Positions 28,556 through 38,482 are shown, counted from the first letter of the stretch. The stretch is DNA of 64,000 bases from Campylobacterales bacterium (GCA_026390135.1 JAPLGN010000022.1:103160-167159); one strand, 5' to 3'. Translations and numbers: made by a program. Notes: generated by a model not told the origin, from the sequence alone.

Positions 28556-29079
28556 AGACATTTGCCTTAATATCCTTATTTATTTCACTAACATTGTGTG
28601 CCAATAATGAAATAAATTCAGTAATGCTACTTCCAAGTACTGGAGATGTAACGGTTTTACAACCCGAAAATGATAAAGAACTACAGTGGGTAGATGAACA
28701 AATCAAAGCCATACTCCCCTCTCGTGTTGGAATTGCGGATGGATTTATAAATTCTCTCGTCGATCCCATCAAATATACTGCTCCGATTCGTATACCTAGG
28801 AATAACAATGGGTCAACACTTCTAGCGCCACCAAGATTAGGAAGCATATCACTTGCTCCAGCTATACCAAAAGTCATAGAAGAACCGCTACGATTGCAAG
28901 CGCTAATGAATAAGTCAGCACTCATTAATGGTAAATGGTACAAGCTAAACGACACTGTAAGAAATTATAACTTGGCTGAGATAAAGCAAAGTTCCGTATT
29001 ATTAAGTGGGAACAAGAGTCAGCCTTTGATTTTATTCCTTAGTAAATCCAATCACAACATCACAATAAATACAAAATAG
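28552..29079 (+). CDS. PilP/MshK-like periplasmic protein (CtsR position)
   Basis: 175 residues from the ATG at 28552 (ATGA overlap with mshJ). Signal peptide MKTFALISLFISLTLCA. A proline-rich middle is followed by a small beta domain ALINGKWYKLNDTVRNYNL, the pattern of PilP/GspC HR-type domains that bind the secretin. Its place right before the secretin matches mshK in MSHA loci and ctsR in Campylobacter jejuni. No membrane helix beyond the signal. Confidence 0.75.
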   Translation: MKTFALISLFISLTLCANNEINSVMLLPSTGDVTVLQPENDKELQWVDEQIKAILPSRVGIADGFINSLVDPIKYTAPIRIPRNNNGSTLLAPPRLGSISLAPAIPKVIEEPLRLQALMNKSALINGKWYKLNDTVRNYNLAEIKQSSVLLSGNKSQPLILFLSKSNHNITINTK

Positions 29080-29088
29080 GACAGCAAC

Positions 29089-30843
29089 ATGAAATTAGTA
29101 TTTAAACCCACTACACGAGCACTCTTATTATCAGTCACTACGGCCGCTTTACTTGCAACTCCTTTAAGCGCAGATTGCACCTATGAACTCTTTAACATAT
29201 CCTCAGTCAAAGGAACTAGCGTCGGAGAGTTTATTGATCAAATCAGTGATGAATGCGGTATGAGTGTTATTGTCGCGGATGCTGAGGCTGAAAATATTCT
29301 CAAAAAACAGATGAATAAAACGTATTTAAAAAACCTGACTATCAATGAAGTATTGGATCTTATCATCAAAGAAAATGATTTACAATATACTTTGCAAAAT
29401 AACGTTTTGAAAATTACTTATCTTACTACTAAAACTTATAATATTGACTATATAACGACAGAGCGTAAAGGGACGGGCAGTACAAATATCCGATTAAGTT
29501 CAAATTCCGGCACTTCTTCTACAGGGGCAGCAACGACCGGGATAGGCTCCACAATTTCTTCAACAAACTCAAAGAGTAATAATGCATCCTCAGAATCTGG
29601 CACAAATATCACAACAGTAGATGAAGTAAAATTTTGGGAAACATTAGAACAAGAGGTTAAAAGTATATTAAGTCGCCCCGAAGATCAATACAGAGAAGTA
29701 AAATTAATGCCTAGCCTAGATTCAAAAAACAAAGCTGTAGAGGAAGATGATCGGCATAATATTTTTATCAATAAAAATGCAGGATTAATCACCGTAACAG
29801 GTACAGGTAAACAAATTAAACGTCTTGATACCTATATCAATGATCTAGAGAAAAAAATGCAGACCCAAGTTATGATTGATGTTAAAATGTACAGCGTTGT
29901 CTTTAATGATGGATCAACGACAGGTATCGATTGGTCGCAGATCTATAACCTTCAGAACTTTAAACTTGGATTTGATAAAGCCACTCGTACGAATGTTACG
30001 GGCGGGACCTTTGGCACTGCTTATGAGGGTGATAAAGTACAAGTAACAGCCATTACAGGGGGAACACCTGCTGCTCCAACATACGGTTTAATGGATCTTG
30101 CCGGTGTACGGGCTCCCGTAGATGCCGTCTCAAAGCTTTTCACTCTCAGTAACAGTATCAGTATTAATAATCTTCTGATGTTTTTGAAAACCCAAGGAGA
30201 TGTCTACGCGATCTCAAATCCAAAGATCATGACACTTAATAATCAGCCTGCACTTATCACTGCAGGTACAGAATTGTTTTATAAAACTTTAACCACTTCA
30301 ACACTAGCAGGCGGTTCAACGGGGACACAATCCTCCTCGGAAGTAGTCAGCTCAGTGTTTTCTGGCGTTCTACTCGATATTACTCCTGAAATTTCAAAAG
30401 ATGGAATGATCACCTTACGTATTAACCCGTCCGTTTCTGAAACGGCCAGTGCATTATCAACCGACAATGCATTGCGTACCATGCCACCCGATTTAAGTCG
30501 TCGCCAAATATCCTCTGTCGTATCCGTACAAGATGGCAGTCGTATTGTTCTAGGTGGCTTGATCAATCGAAAATCGACCAATAATGTTACAAAAGTACCT
30601 TTTCTTGGGGACATTCCTGTTGTAGGCTACTTGTTTAAACAAGAAGGGATCAGTGAAAAAGTAGAAGAACTTGTTATTATTATTGAACCCCATATTGTTA
30701 AAAAAGATGGCTCAAATCTAGGGCTTTCTGACTTAGGATACAGTCGCTTAGCTCCTGCCATGGAAAAAGACCAGATAAAGCAAACAGAACTAATCAAAAC
30801 TGATAAAAGAAATATTAAAGAGATGAAAGAGGATACTAAATAA
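29089..30843 (+). CDS. mshL: Type IV pilus / competence secretin (MshL/CtsD)
   Basis: 584 residues with a signal peptide (about 1-28). The N-terminal STN-like region (about 40-110), a serine-, threonine- and glycine-rich linker (130-175), an N1-type domain and the C-terminal secretin domain (about 260-560) follow, with SNPKIMTLNNQPA and VPFLGDIPVVGYLF, the classic secretin signature. It forms the outer-membrane ring through which the pilus or DNA passes. Ten bases from the preceding gene. Confidence 0.92.
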   Translation: MKLVFKPTTRALLLSVTTAALLATPLSADCTYELFNISSVKGTSVGEFIDQISDECGMSVIVADAEAENILKKQMNKTYLKNLTINEVLDLIIKENDLQYTLQNNVLKITYLTTKTYNIDYITTERKGTGSTNIRLSSNSGTSSTGAATTGIGSTISSTNSKSNNASSESGTNITTVDEVKFWETLEQEVKSILSRPEDQYREVKLMPSLDSKNKAVEEDDRHNIFINKNAGLITVTGTGKQIKRLDTYINDLEKKMQTQVMIDVKMYSVVFNDGSTTGIDWSQIYNLQNFKLGFDKATRTNVTGGTFGTAYEGDKVQVTAITGGTPAAPTYGLMDLAGVRAPVDAVSKLFTLSNSISINNLLMFLKTQGDVYAISNPKIMTLNNQPALITAGTELFYKTLTTSTLAGGSTGTQSSSEVVSSVFSGVLLDITPEISKDGMITLRINPSVSETASALSTDNALRTMPPDLSRRQISSVVSVQDGSRIVLGGLINRKSTNNVTKVPFLGDIPVVGYLFKQEGISEKVEELVIIIEPHIVKKDGSNLGLSDLGYSRLAPAMEKDQIKQTELIKTDKRNIKEMKEDTK

Positions 30844-30849
30844 AGAATG

Positions 30850-31656
30850 GAGCATTCGCTATTTTCAAAGCCCAAAGAGCTGTTTATTGATATAGTTAAT
30901 CCTCGTGATTACGTTCAAATAGACAGCGTTTCTCATATGTATCAAAATCTAAAATCTTCAGTACAAAAGCCACTTAAAATGATTTTACTTTATGGGAGAC
31001 CAGGTACGGGTAAAAGTATGTTATTGCACAAGCTTCATCATGATCTCTCAAAACACCAAAAGGTTTTCATGGTGGATATTCCTATTATTGATGAAAATGA
31101 CTTTTTACGTGTTCTTGCACAAAAAATTTATGGCTATGTAAACAGAGAAGCGATTACCCTTACAACCTTTTTAGAACTTGCAAGCGCAGTTAACTATCCT
31201 CAAACTCCTATAGTCTTACTCGATGAAGCACAACTATATAGTTCTGCTTTAATGGAAAAAATTCGACTTATCTCCGATGCACGTGCATTAAAATTTGTCA
31301 TTACCCTCCATAAAACAGACGATGAAGATATTATTGCTAAAGAACATTTTCAAACACGTATTTGGGAAAGTATTGAACTTCAAAATGCTTCCCCTGAAGA
31401 ACTTAAAATTTATATTCAGAAAAAATTGCTTAAATCCAATTGCTTTGATGTCGCCAATATGATAAATGATAAAAATATTAAAATCATTAGTCGATTAACC
31501 AAAGGTAATTATCGCGATGCCAACAAACTCATGTTTTCACTCTTTTCTCTTTATGCATGGTTTGAAGAGCATCATCCCAGTAAAATAAATTATAATTCAC
31601 TTAAGCCGAAATATATAGAGATGGCTGCCATTCACACAGGTCTTATTCATGCTTAA
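30850..31656 (+). CDS. mshM: AAA ATPase of ExeA/MshM type (CtsP)
   Basis: About 269 residues. Walker A GRPGTGKSM near residue 50 and Walker B IVLLDEAQ near 122, with a C-terminal winged part (LTKGNYRDANKLMFSL). This is the ExeA/MshM family, thought to act with the secretin on peptidoglycan or assembly. In C. jejuni ctsP lies directly after ctsD. The start has only a weak ribosome site after the secretin stop (30843), and the ATG is at 30847-30849, so the exact start could be that codon. Confidence 0.88.
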   Translation, partial: EHSLFSKPKELFIDIVNPRDYVQIDSVSHMYQNLKSSVQKPLKMILLYGRPGTGKSMLLHKLHHDLSKHQKVFMVDIPIIDENDFLRVLAQKIYGYVNREAITLTTFLELASAVNYPQTPIVLLDEAQLYSSALMEKIRLISDARALKFVITLHKTDDEDIIAKEHFQTRIWESIELQNASPEELKIYIQKKLLKSNCFDVANMINDKNIKIISRLTKGNYRDANKLMFSLFSLYAWFEEHHPSKINYNSLKPKYIEMAAIHTGLIHA

Positions 31657-32398
31657 CATACCTTCGCTAGAACGCCGATGGCTTAAGTATAAAATCAAAA
31701 GTTATTTTCCACATATCCTATTCTCACTTATAATAGTTACGCTTATGATAGCAATCACAATTTTTATAAATTTAAAGGACTTTAATAAGCAAGCATCATC
31801 TACTCTTGTAAAACAAAAGCCTACAAATATCGTCATTCAAACAAAGGATATAAATACTGAAATTATTCTTGAACCTTCTATGCAGTTTATAGAAACGATG
31901 ACTTCCACTATCAATCAGACTCCAACACCTTCTGTAAGCGTTCCTGTTGCCTCTCCAAAAAAAGTACCAATTATTCAAAAGACTATTCAGATCTCCAATC
32001 CTGTCAAGATGGTTCAAAATGTAATGACACCCCCTCCTCTCATTTCACCCACTATTAAGTCAAACTCTCAACCATCCAGTATTAAACGAGATACAGCGGC
32101 TTTCGATATTCATGAAATTGAGGATCGTTTTAAAAATAATTCTAATCCTCATTTGGGACTTTATATTGCACGCTATCATTATGATCATGGGAATTATAAT
32201 GAAGCCTATAATTATGCTTTAAAAACAAATACGATCAACAATACAATCGAAGAAAGTTGGCTAATTTTTGCTAAATCAATGGTAAAACTTGGAAAAACTG
32301 ACCAAGCCAAAAAAACACTTCAACTTTATATTACACAATCAAATTCTGATGCTGCGAGAAACTTATTAGATTCATTCGAAAAAAATGAGTCTAAATGA
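31649..32398 (+). CDS. MshN-like protein: one membrane helix and TPR-like C terminus
   Basis: 249 residues. A short cytoplasmic tail, one membrane helix (about 20-43, HILFSLIIVTLMIAITIFI), a long proline- and threonine-rich linker (about 50-150) and TPR-like helices (NEAYNYALKTNTINN, KLGKTDQAKKTLQLYI). This is the layout of MshN in Vibrio MSHA loci, which also follows mshM. Overlaps both neighbours (8 and 4 bases). Confidence 0.72.
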   Translation: MLNIPSLERRWLKYKIKSYFPHILFSLIIVTLMIAITIFINLKDFNKQASSTLVKQKPTNIVIQTKDINTEIILEPSMQFIETMTSTINQTPTPSVSVPVASPKKVPIIQKTIQISNPVKMVQNVMTPPPLISPTIKSNSQPSSIKRDTAAFDIHEIEDRFKNNSNPHLGLYIARYHYDHGNYNEAYNYALKTNTINNTIEESWLIFAKSMVKLGKTDQAKKTLQLYITQSNSDAARNLLDSFEKNESK

Positions 32399-32937
32399 AA
32401 AAAGCACTCCTCTTTAGTCTTATTTTTATGAATATTCTGCATGCAGACATACCTACTAAAATGTACCAACTGTATCAAAAAGGTGAGTACACTGCATCCT
32501 GTAATCTTGGTCTGCAACATTTCAAAGAGTTTGAATTTAATGAAGCCTATGTTTCTATTTATTCTTTTTCTTGCCTCAAAGCTGATCAGATAGATCGTCT
32601 AAATACACCGCTGATGATTCTCAGCCAAAGTAGTGAAGCACGTGCAAATGCTTCCTATTTTTCTATGCTGGTTATGCAGAAAAAACTTCTAGTTCAAGCT
32701 TTGTATGACAAGTATTCACTAAAATCGCTCAAGTTCCCAACAAGTTCACATCTTCTTTCTAAAATATTTACTTTGTACTGTGATCATCCTCAACCTGAAA
32801 ATAGTATTAAAGAATATAACGATTCAATAAATAATCGCATTTCCTACAAACTTTACCCAACTCAGTTAAATGGTCAAAAAACGATTGCTATTGATGAATA
32901 CTATGATAAAATATTAACATTGCACCACGTGTACTAA
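32395..32937 (+). CDS. Exported protein of unknown function in the pilus locus
   Basis: 180 residues with a signal peptide (MKKALLFSLIFMNILHA). I do not recognise the mature part; it looks helical in its first half (YQLYQKGEYTASCNLGLQHF is TPR-like) and has three cysteines. It overlaps the MshN-like gene by 4 bases and precedes the ATPase gene by 12, so it is almost surely part of the system. MSHA loci have no standard gene here. Confidence 0.75.
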   Translation: MKKALLFSLIFMNILHADIPTKMYQLYQKGEYTASCNLGLQHFKEFEFNEAYVSIYSFSCLKADQIDRLNTPLMILSQSSEARANASYFSMLVMQKKLLVQALYDKYSLKSLKFPTSSHLLSKIFTLYCDHPQPENSIKEYNDSINNRISYKLYPTQLNGQKTIAIDEYYDKILTLHHVY

Positions 32938-32949
32938 GGAAGAAATTAT

Positions 32950-34686
32950 ATGGATCGCATTACAAATGATTTATTAGAAAAACGTCATATCACTCAACAG
33001 CAGATTGATCGTCTGCTCTCAAGAGGTGTACAAAATGAAACTATTTTAGAAACACTAACAAAAGTAGGTGCAGTTTCCCTTAATTTTGTTAAACGCTTTG
33101 TAGTAGAACAAATACGGCTAGGTGTTTATGAGCTCTCCGTCATTAAAAATTATCATTTTTTAGATGAATCTTCTATCTTAAGTTACTTAGCTGAAATTTT
33201 AGAGCTTCCTTTTCTTGATTTAGATTCTATCGATATGGATTATAAACTAACTGAAAAAATACCAACAACGCAACTCAAGCGCTACAATGCATTACCAATC
33301 TCACAAGATGACATGTATATCCTTATTGCCTTTGCCGATCCGCTAAATATTGAAGCACAAGAATCACTACAACGTATGTTCCCTCGCAAATCGCTCAAAG
33401 TAGGGATTGCTACTGAAAAACAAATTCAAGCTTATCTCTTTAAAATTGAGTTAAAAGACAGCGTAAAAGAATTGGTGAACAATATTCGTAATGAATTGCG
33501 CAATATTGGGACCATTGAAGAACAGCAAGAAGCATCCTCCATCCTGCAATTGATTGATGTTATATTAAAAGCGTGCATCAAAGGTCGCGCCAGTGATATT
33601 CATATCGAGCCAACTGAAAAGAACTGTGTCGTTCGCGGGAGAGTTGATGGTAAATTAGCAGAAATATTCATTTTTGACCGTGATATCTACCCCCCCCTTG
33701 CTTCGAGGGTTAAATTATTAGCAAATCTCGATATCGCTGAACGACGAAAACCCCAAGATGGACGTTTTTCCGCCATTGTTATGGATGCAGAATTTGATTT
33801 TCGTATTTCCACCTTGCCTATACTTTATGGAGAGTCCATAGTAATGCGTATTTTGGATAAAACCAAAGCGCTTGTAAAACTCGAAGAATCAGGGATGGAT
33901 TCAGTGAGCTACCAAAAGCTTATAAAAGCACTTGAATCACCATTTGGAATTATCCTCGTTACTGGACCAACAGGAAGTGGTAAAACAACTACTCTTTACG
34001 GTGCACTCAATGAATTGCGAAATGTTGAGGACAAGGTCATTACTGTTGAAGACCCAGTAGAGTATCGAATGAATCTAATCCAGCAAGTTCAAGTAAATGC
34101 AAAAGTGGGACTTTCTTTTGCTGATGCACTCAGATCCATCCTTCGTCAAGATCCCGATAAAATTATGATCGGAGAAATTCGTGATCACGAAACCCTTGAA
34201 ATTGCCATTAAAGCAGCTTTAACTGGTCACTTAGTTATTTCAACCCTTCACACCAATGATGCAATTAGTGCCATTCCTCGTATGTCAGACATGGGAATTG
34301 AGCCCTATCTTATTAGTGGTGCACTTATGGCAATTCAAGCTCAACGCTTGGTACGTAGAATATGTAAATATTGTAAGAAAGAAGCCGATATACCTTTACT
34401 TTTAAGAGAAGAGTACAGTGCGTATATCCCTCATAATACTATTTTTTACGTGGGTGCTGGATGCAAAGAGTGCAATGGTTCAGGATATATGGGGCGTGAA
34501 ATGATCTGTGAAGTTTTACCTATAACGGAAGCGTTATCCAGCTTAATCGCTCGAGGAGGCTCAAAAGATGAACTCTTCAAGCAAGCTAAAGAAGAAGGAT
34601 TTGTAGGGATGTTTGAAAATGGAATGTCTAAAGCCGTACAAGGGATAACAACAGTAGATGAAATATTAAGGGTGGCAAAAGGATGA
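32950..34686 (+). CDS. mshE: Type IV pilus / competence assembly ATPase (GspE/MshE/CtsE)
   Basis: 578 residues. N-terminal T2SSE_N/MshEN domain (about 1-170), then the secretion ATPase core with GPTGSGKTT (about residue 339), the Asp box, Walker B DPDKIMIGEIRD and the His box ALTGHLVISTLHTND. A C-terminal tetracysteine zinc site (CKYCKK ... CKECNG) is typical of extension ATPases. A run of eight C residues at 33690-33697 lies in the coding frame. Overlaps the platform gene by 4 bases. Confidence 0.94.
   Translation: MDRITNDLLEKRHITQQQIDRLLSRGVQNETILETLTKVGAVSLNFVKRFVVEQIRLGVYELSVIKNYHFLDESSILSYLAEILELPFLDLDSIDMDYKLTEKIPTTQLKRYNALPISQDDMYILIAFADPLNIEAQESLQRMFPRKSLKVGIATEKQIQAYLFKIELKDSVKELVNNIRNELRNIGTIEEQQEASSILQLIDVILKACIKGRASDIHIEPTEKNCVVRGRVDGKLAEIFIFDRDIYPPLASRVKLLANLDIAERRKPQDGRFSAIVMDAEFDFRISTLPILYGESIVMRILDKTKALVKLEESGMDSVSYQKLIKALESPFGIILVTGPTGSGKTTTLYGALNELRNVEDKVITVEDPVEYRMNLIQQVQVNAKVGLSFADALRSILRQDPDKIMIGEIRDHETLEIAIKAALTGHLVISTLHTNDAISAIPRMSDMGIEPYLISGALMAIQAQRLVRRICKYCKKEADIPLLLREEYSAYIPHNTIFYVGAGCKECNGSGYMGREMICEVLPITEALSSLIARGGSKDELFKQAKEEGFVGMFENGMSKAVQGITTVDEILRVAKG
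33690..33697 (+). repeat. C8 homopolymer inside the pilus ATPase gene
   Basis: Eight consecutive C residues span codons for Tyr-Pro-Pro-Leu (about residues 247-250). In Campylobacterota G/C runs of eight or more are recognised slip sites for phase variation. At the present length the reading frame is intact; a gain or loss of one base would cut the ATPase before its Walker A. Confidence 0.8.
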
Positions 34687-35930
34687 AATACTTTGTAGTA
34701 ACCGTTCTCAGTAAAGGGCATAAAAATGAATATGGACTGTATGCTGAACATAAAAAAGAGGCTCAATATCTTGCAAAAATAAAATTTTCAGGTATGATAT
34801 TAAAAGTAGTAGAAGCTGCGGCTCCGCTTGAAGATCAATTTCGAAAGTTCAAAGAAACGCTTTTTTCTAATCTTAAAAAGCGTAAACTAAAACAAGATTC
34901 TCTCATTGCAGCCATCCGCCAACTAGCCGTTATGGCAAACGCTGGTATTTCTATTCATGATTCCCTTCATGAAATTGCAGACGCAACTACCGACAAAACT
35001 CTACAAATTGTATTAGGAACAATGGCAGAAGACATCAATGCGGGTCATAGTCTTTCCAAATCTGCTGCTAAGTTTTCATATGAACTTGGAACTTTGAGCC
35101 TGGCAATGATTGAACTAGGTGAAAAAACCGGTAATATGGCAGAAGCACTTCATAAACTTGCTGATATGCTTGAAGAAATTCGACGGAATATTGTTAAATT
35201 TAAAAAAGCGATGGCCTATCCTCGGAACGTTATGATTGCCATGGGTGTAGCTTTTACAATACTTATTTCTTATGTTGTACCGCAATTTAAATCAATTTTC
35301 GAACAATTACATGCTGAATTACCCCTGCCAACCAAAATTTTACTCTTTTTAGAACATCTTTTTAACACCTATGGGTTGTATGTTTTGGCAGGAATTATTA
35401 TCTTTTTATTTTCCTTTAGATATGCACTCGATCATAATAGAGAATTTAGATACAAATGGCATCAATTTTTACTCAAAGTATATTTGATTAAAAATATCAT
35501 TATGTTTTCAACTCTTAGTCGTTTTACTCTGGTTTTTTCTGAGCTAGTACGCGCGGGGATACCTGTAGCTGAAGCATTGGAAACGTCTACCGCTATGATT
35601 GACAATCTCCCTCTGCAAGAACGTTTGCTAATTGTTCGCTCAGCGGTTGAAAAAGGAAGTTCGTTACATTCAGGACTTAAAGAAACAAAATTATTTGAAA
35701 ATATGATTATTCAAATGATCTCTGCAGGAGAAGCGAGCGGGCAACTCGATGCGATGCTGCAAAAAGTAATGGAATATTATAAAATGCGCTTTGACGCTAT
35801 CATCGATGGACTCTCTGAAGCCATTGAACCTATCATGCTATTTATGATAGCAGGCATGGTTATTTTACTAGCCTTAGGAATTTTCTTGCCAATGTGGTCA
35901 ATGGGAGATGCTGTTCAAGGACGTCATTAA
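34683..35930 (+). CDS. mshG: Type IV pilus / competence inner-membrane platform protein (GspF/MshG/CtsF)
   Basis: 415 residues. An N-terminal small domain precedes the two T2SSF repeats (about 80-200 and 285-405), with membrane helices near 185-205, 235-252 and 385-405. It is the platform on which the ATPase acts. Last gene of the locus, ended by the hairpin at 35936. No pilin, pseudopilin or prepilin peptidase gene is in this window, so those must lie elsewhere. Confidence 0.92.
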   Translation: MKYFVVTVLSKGHKNEYGLYAEHKKEAQYLAKIKFSGMILKVVEAAAPLEDQFRKFKETLFSNLKKRKLKQDSLIAAIRQLAVMANAGISIHDSLHEIADATTDKTLQIVLGTMAEDINAGHSLSKSAAKFSYELGTLSLAMIELGEKTGNMAEALHKLADMLEEIRRNIVKFKKAMAYPRNVMIAMGVAFTILISYVVPQFKSIFEQLHAELPLPTKILLFLEHLFNTYGLYVLAGIIIFLFSFRYALDHNREFRYKWHQFLLKVYLIKNIIMFSTLSRFTLVFSELVRAGIPVAEALETSTAMIDNLPLQERLLIVRSAVEKGSSLHSGLKETKLFENMIIQMISAGEASGQLDAMLQKVMEYYKMRFDAIIDGLSEAIEPIMLFMIAGMVILLALGIFLPMWSMGDAVQGRH

Positions 35931-35935
35931 AAATG

Positions 35936-35961
35936 AAAAAGAGCTTAATCAGCCTCTTTTT
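35936..35961. terminator. Bidirectional terminator between mshG and the helicase gene
   Basis: AAAAAGA plus GCT pair with AGC plus TCTTTTT around a 5-base loop, with one bulged C, and are followed by more T residues (to 35964) on the plus strand. On the minus strand the A run gives a T run too. It overlaps the last codons of the helicase gene, so both convergent messages may end here. Confidence 0.7.
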
Positions 35962-38017
35962 TTTGTACTAAAGAATTATAGATTTCATCCTTAGGAATCA
36001 GTCCTGTCTCAAATAAAAATTGGGAGGGGACAAAATTGGTTTTTTTAATCTTATCATATTTTGCATAACTTAAATAGAGTCGATCTTTTGCCCGAGTCAC
36101 TGCTACATAAAAAAGTCGACGTTCCTCCTCAATACTACCACTGCGGCTCATTAGTTTTCGATTTGGAAATCGACCATCCATCAAATCAATTACATATACT
36201 TCTTTATACTCCAGCCCCTTGGATGCATGGATACTGAGTAAATGAACGCCCTCACCTTGGGTTAAGTCCTGCGATCCTAATACCATTGCATTTAAAAATC
36301 GTTCATGCTCCTTGTACGGGCGTGAAAGCTCGAATAATATGGTACATTTTCTTCGGATTTTCTCTTTCGATTCACCTTTTACACGTTCATCCACAGATCC
36401 ATTTTCAGTCATTGCACGCCTATGCGATAAATGCTCAATCACATGCCCATAAAGGTTTGAGATGGCTATCTTTTGTACCGCTTCTTTTGGCAATTTAGCA
36501 TCACGGAGCTTTCGAAATAACATAAATAAATCATGTAAAAAAGTTGCTGATTCTTTCGTAAGCTTTGCGTGCTTAAGAATGGGATTTCCCATAAAATTGG
36601 GGTCAAGCCCTAACTTGGCAAATCGCCCTGCACTTCCAAGCTCAGCATAATCATCAAAAAGTCCCAATTGATGATTAAGTTTACGTTTTTCAAAGGGATT
36701 AGTGATTGATGTATCAGGTGTATATAATCCCCGCAAAAAGGAACCATGCCCAAGTTTTTGAAGTGCTACAAATAGCTCTTTGGCAACCGCACTTCCCACC
36801 CCTTTAGCATAATCAAATAGATGTATAAATGCCATCATATCCGATTCATTAACGAGTAATGTATACATATCCAGTAATGCTTTTATCTCTTTAGAATCAA
36901 AGAAGCTTGTCCCGCCACGCCTACGGCAAGCAATTCCCATTTCACGAAGTGTTGCTTCAATGCCATCCGCCGATGCATTATTTCGAAAAATTACTGCAAT
37001 TTCTTCGCGATCAGTTGCTGAATCACCAATTAACCGGGCAATTCCATGATATTGTTCAAATAACTCCTCATAAATCAACAAGGATGGAGACTGTGCTTCT
37101 CCCGTTCGTGTTACTTCTAAGGCTTTTGGATAAATTCGTTCATTATACGCAATGACCGTATTGGCAAGTGAGAGAATCGGAACCGTTGAACGGTAATTTT
37201 TATTAAGCGTATAAACCTTCGCGTCGGGAAAATTGGTACTGAATGAGCCAATGATCGAAATGTCAGCTCCATTAAATGCATAGATACTTTGGTCATAATC
37301 TCCTACACAAAAAAGAGAAGGCGGACGCATAGCGTTAATCAGCGTCCCTTGTAAAGCATTGGTGTCTTGATATTCATCAATCAATACTTCTTTGTAACCC
37401 AAATCATTTTGAGATGCCAAATGACGCATTTGAAGCAATAAATCATTAAAATTGACAAAGCCGTATTCTTTTTTTAGGGCTTCGAACTCATCAATAATAT
37501 CCGCATAAATCATGGCATACACGGCATGCTCATCTTGACGTGTCAGTATCCACTCTTCAAAATTAATCTCAATTTCTGTATTTTGATAAAATGAATAGAC
37601 ATCATAAAGATAATTGGCACCATACGCAGGGGTAGCATTATCTAAATGAGAAAAGGTTCGTTTTTCATAAACACTTCTAAAAAGCGTTTTAAGTTCACGA
37701 GGTTGTTTTAAAACTACTTTTCCTTCTTTACGCTTAAGCCATCGATAACTCACCGCATGAAATGTCCCTGCATCGACCTTGGAAGCAATCTCTGCACCAA
37801 AAAAAGCTGCGACACGCTCCACCATTTCCTGCGCGGCCTTGTTGGTAAATGTCAATAATAAAATTTCTTCGGGTTTAACATCTTGTGAAAGGAGATAGGC
37901 AATACGCCCTACGATCGTAGAGGTTTTACCAGTACCGGCTGAGGCAATAATAAGATTATGACCATACGGTGCAGTTGCTGCTGTATGCTGTTGAGGATTG
38001 AGGCGAGAAAGTGGCAA
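35945..38017 (-). CDS. UvrD/Rep-family ATP-dependent DNA helicase
   Basis: 690 residues of superfamily 1A. Motif I ASAGTGKT near residue 30, motif Ia LTFTNKAAQEM, motif II DEYQDTN, motif III GDYDQSIYAFNGAD, motif IV KNYRST and motif V/VI LLSIHASKGLEYKEV and VTRAKDRLYLSY are all present. It could serve replication restart or repair, as Rep, UvrD or PcrA do; the exact ortholog cannot be fixed by eye. Convergent with the pilus operon. Confidence 0.92.
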   Translation of the reverse strand: MPLSRLNPQQHTAATAPYGHNLIIASAGTGKTSTIVGRIAYLLSQDVKPEEILLLTFTNKAAQEMVERVAAFFGAEIASKVDAGTFHAVSYRWLKRKEGKVVLKQPRELKTLFRSVYEKRTFSHLDNATPAYGANYLYDVYSFYQNTEIEINFEEWILTRQDEHAVYAMIYADIIDEFEALKKEYGFVNFNDLLLQMRHLASQNDLGYKEVLIDEYQDTNALQGTLINAMRPPSLFCVGDYDQSIYAFNGADISIIGSFSTNFPDAKVYTLNKNYRSTVPILSLANTVIAYNERIYPKALEVTRTGEAQSPSLLIYEELFEQYHGIARLIGDSATDREEIAVIFRNNASADGIEATLREMGIACRRRGGTSFFDSKEIKALLDMYTLLVNESDMMAFIHLFDYAKGVGSAVAKELFVALQKLGHGSFLRGLYTPDTSITNPFEKRKLNHQLGLFDDYAELGSAGRFAKLGLDPNFMGNPILKHAKLTKESATFLHDLFMLFRKLRDAKLPKEAVQKIAISNLYGHVIEHLSHRRAMTENGSVDERVKGESKEKIRRKCTILFELSRPYKEHERFLNAMVLGSQDLTQGEGVHLLSIHASKGLEYKEVYVIDLMDGRFPNRKLMSRSGSIEEERRLFYVAVTRAKDRLYLSYAKYDKIKKTNFVPSQFLFETGLIPKDEIYNSLVQKKEAD

Positions 38018-38047
38018 GAAGCTCCCTAAAGCTCCTGCAATAGAAGC

Positions 38048-38428
38048 TTATTTAAAATTTTTAATTGGTTCAGCCAATGCATATTCAGGATGATCTTTTG
38101 CATCCAATATTACTTGTGCCATAGTTGCATTATCTTGGTTAAAAATCAATGGAGCGAGGAAATTAACGCATGATTCATCCAGCGGATTTTGAATAATAAC
38201 GACATTATATACGAGCACGTTTGATTTTTCATTAATATCAAGCAAAATACGCATAGAAGCTGGTACATCAAAGGAGTATTCACGTAATTTGTACGGATCA
38301 GCAAGGGTAAAACTAATATCTGAATCTCCACCACTTTCCAGTGTTAAAAATAACTCATCAATAGGTGTGATTTTTACTGTAGTTATTTGATCAAATCCTA
38401 AGATCGATGACTTCACTTCATATTGCAT
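38048..38428 (-). CDS. fliW: Flagellar assembly factor FliW
   Basis: 126 residues from the ATG at 38428, which has GGGAG before it; a TTG four codons upstream is less likely. Family marks are ILGFDQITTVKITPIDE and VYNVVIIQNPLDESCVNFLAPLI. FliW binds flagellin and counteracts the translational repressor CsrA, coupling flagellin synthesis to export. It stands next to valS, away from the flaG-fliS genes, and no csrA gene is in this window. Confidence 0.93.
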   Translation of the reverse strand: MQYEVKSSILGFDQITTVKITPIDELFLTLESGGDSDISFTLADPYKLREYSFDVPASMRILLDINEKSNVLVYNVVIIQNPLDESCVNFLAPLIFNQDNATMAQVILDAKDHPEYALAEPIKNFK

Positions 38429-38482
38429 GATTGCTCCCAATGTTTAATGCCCAATAAAAGCAATAAGTGTTCCTGCAAATTT

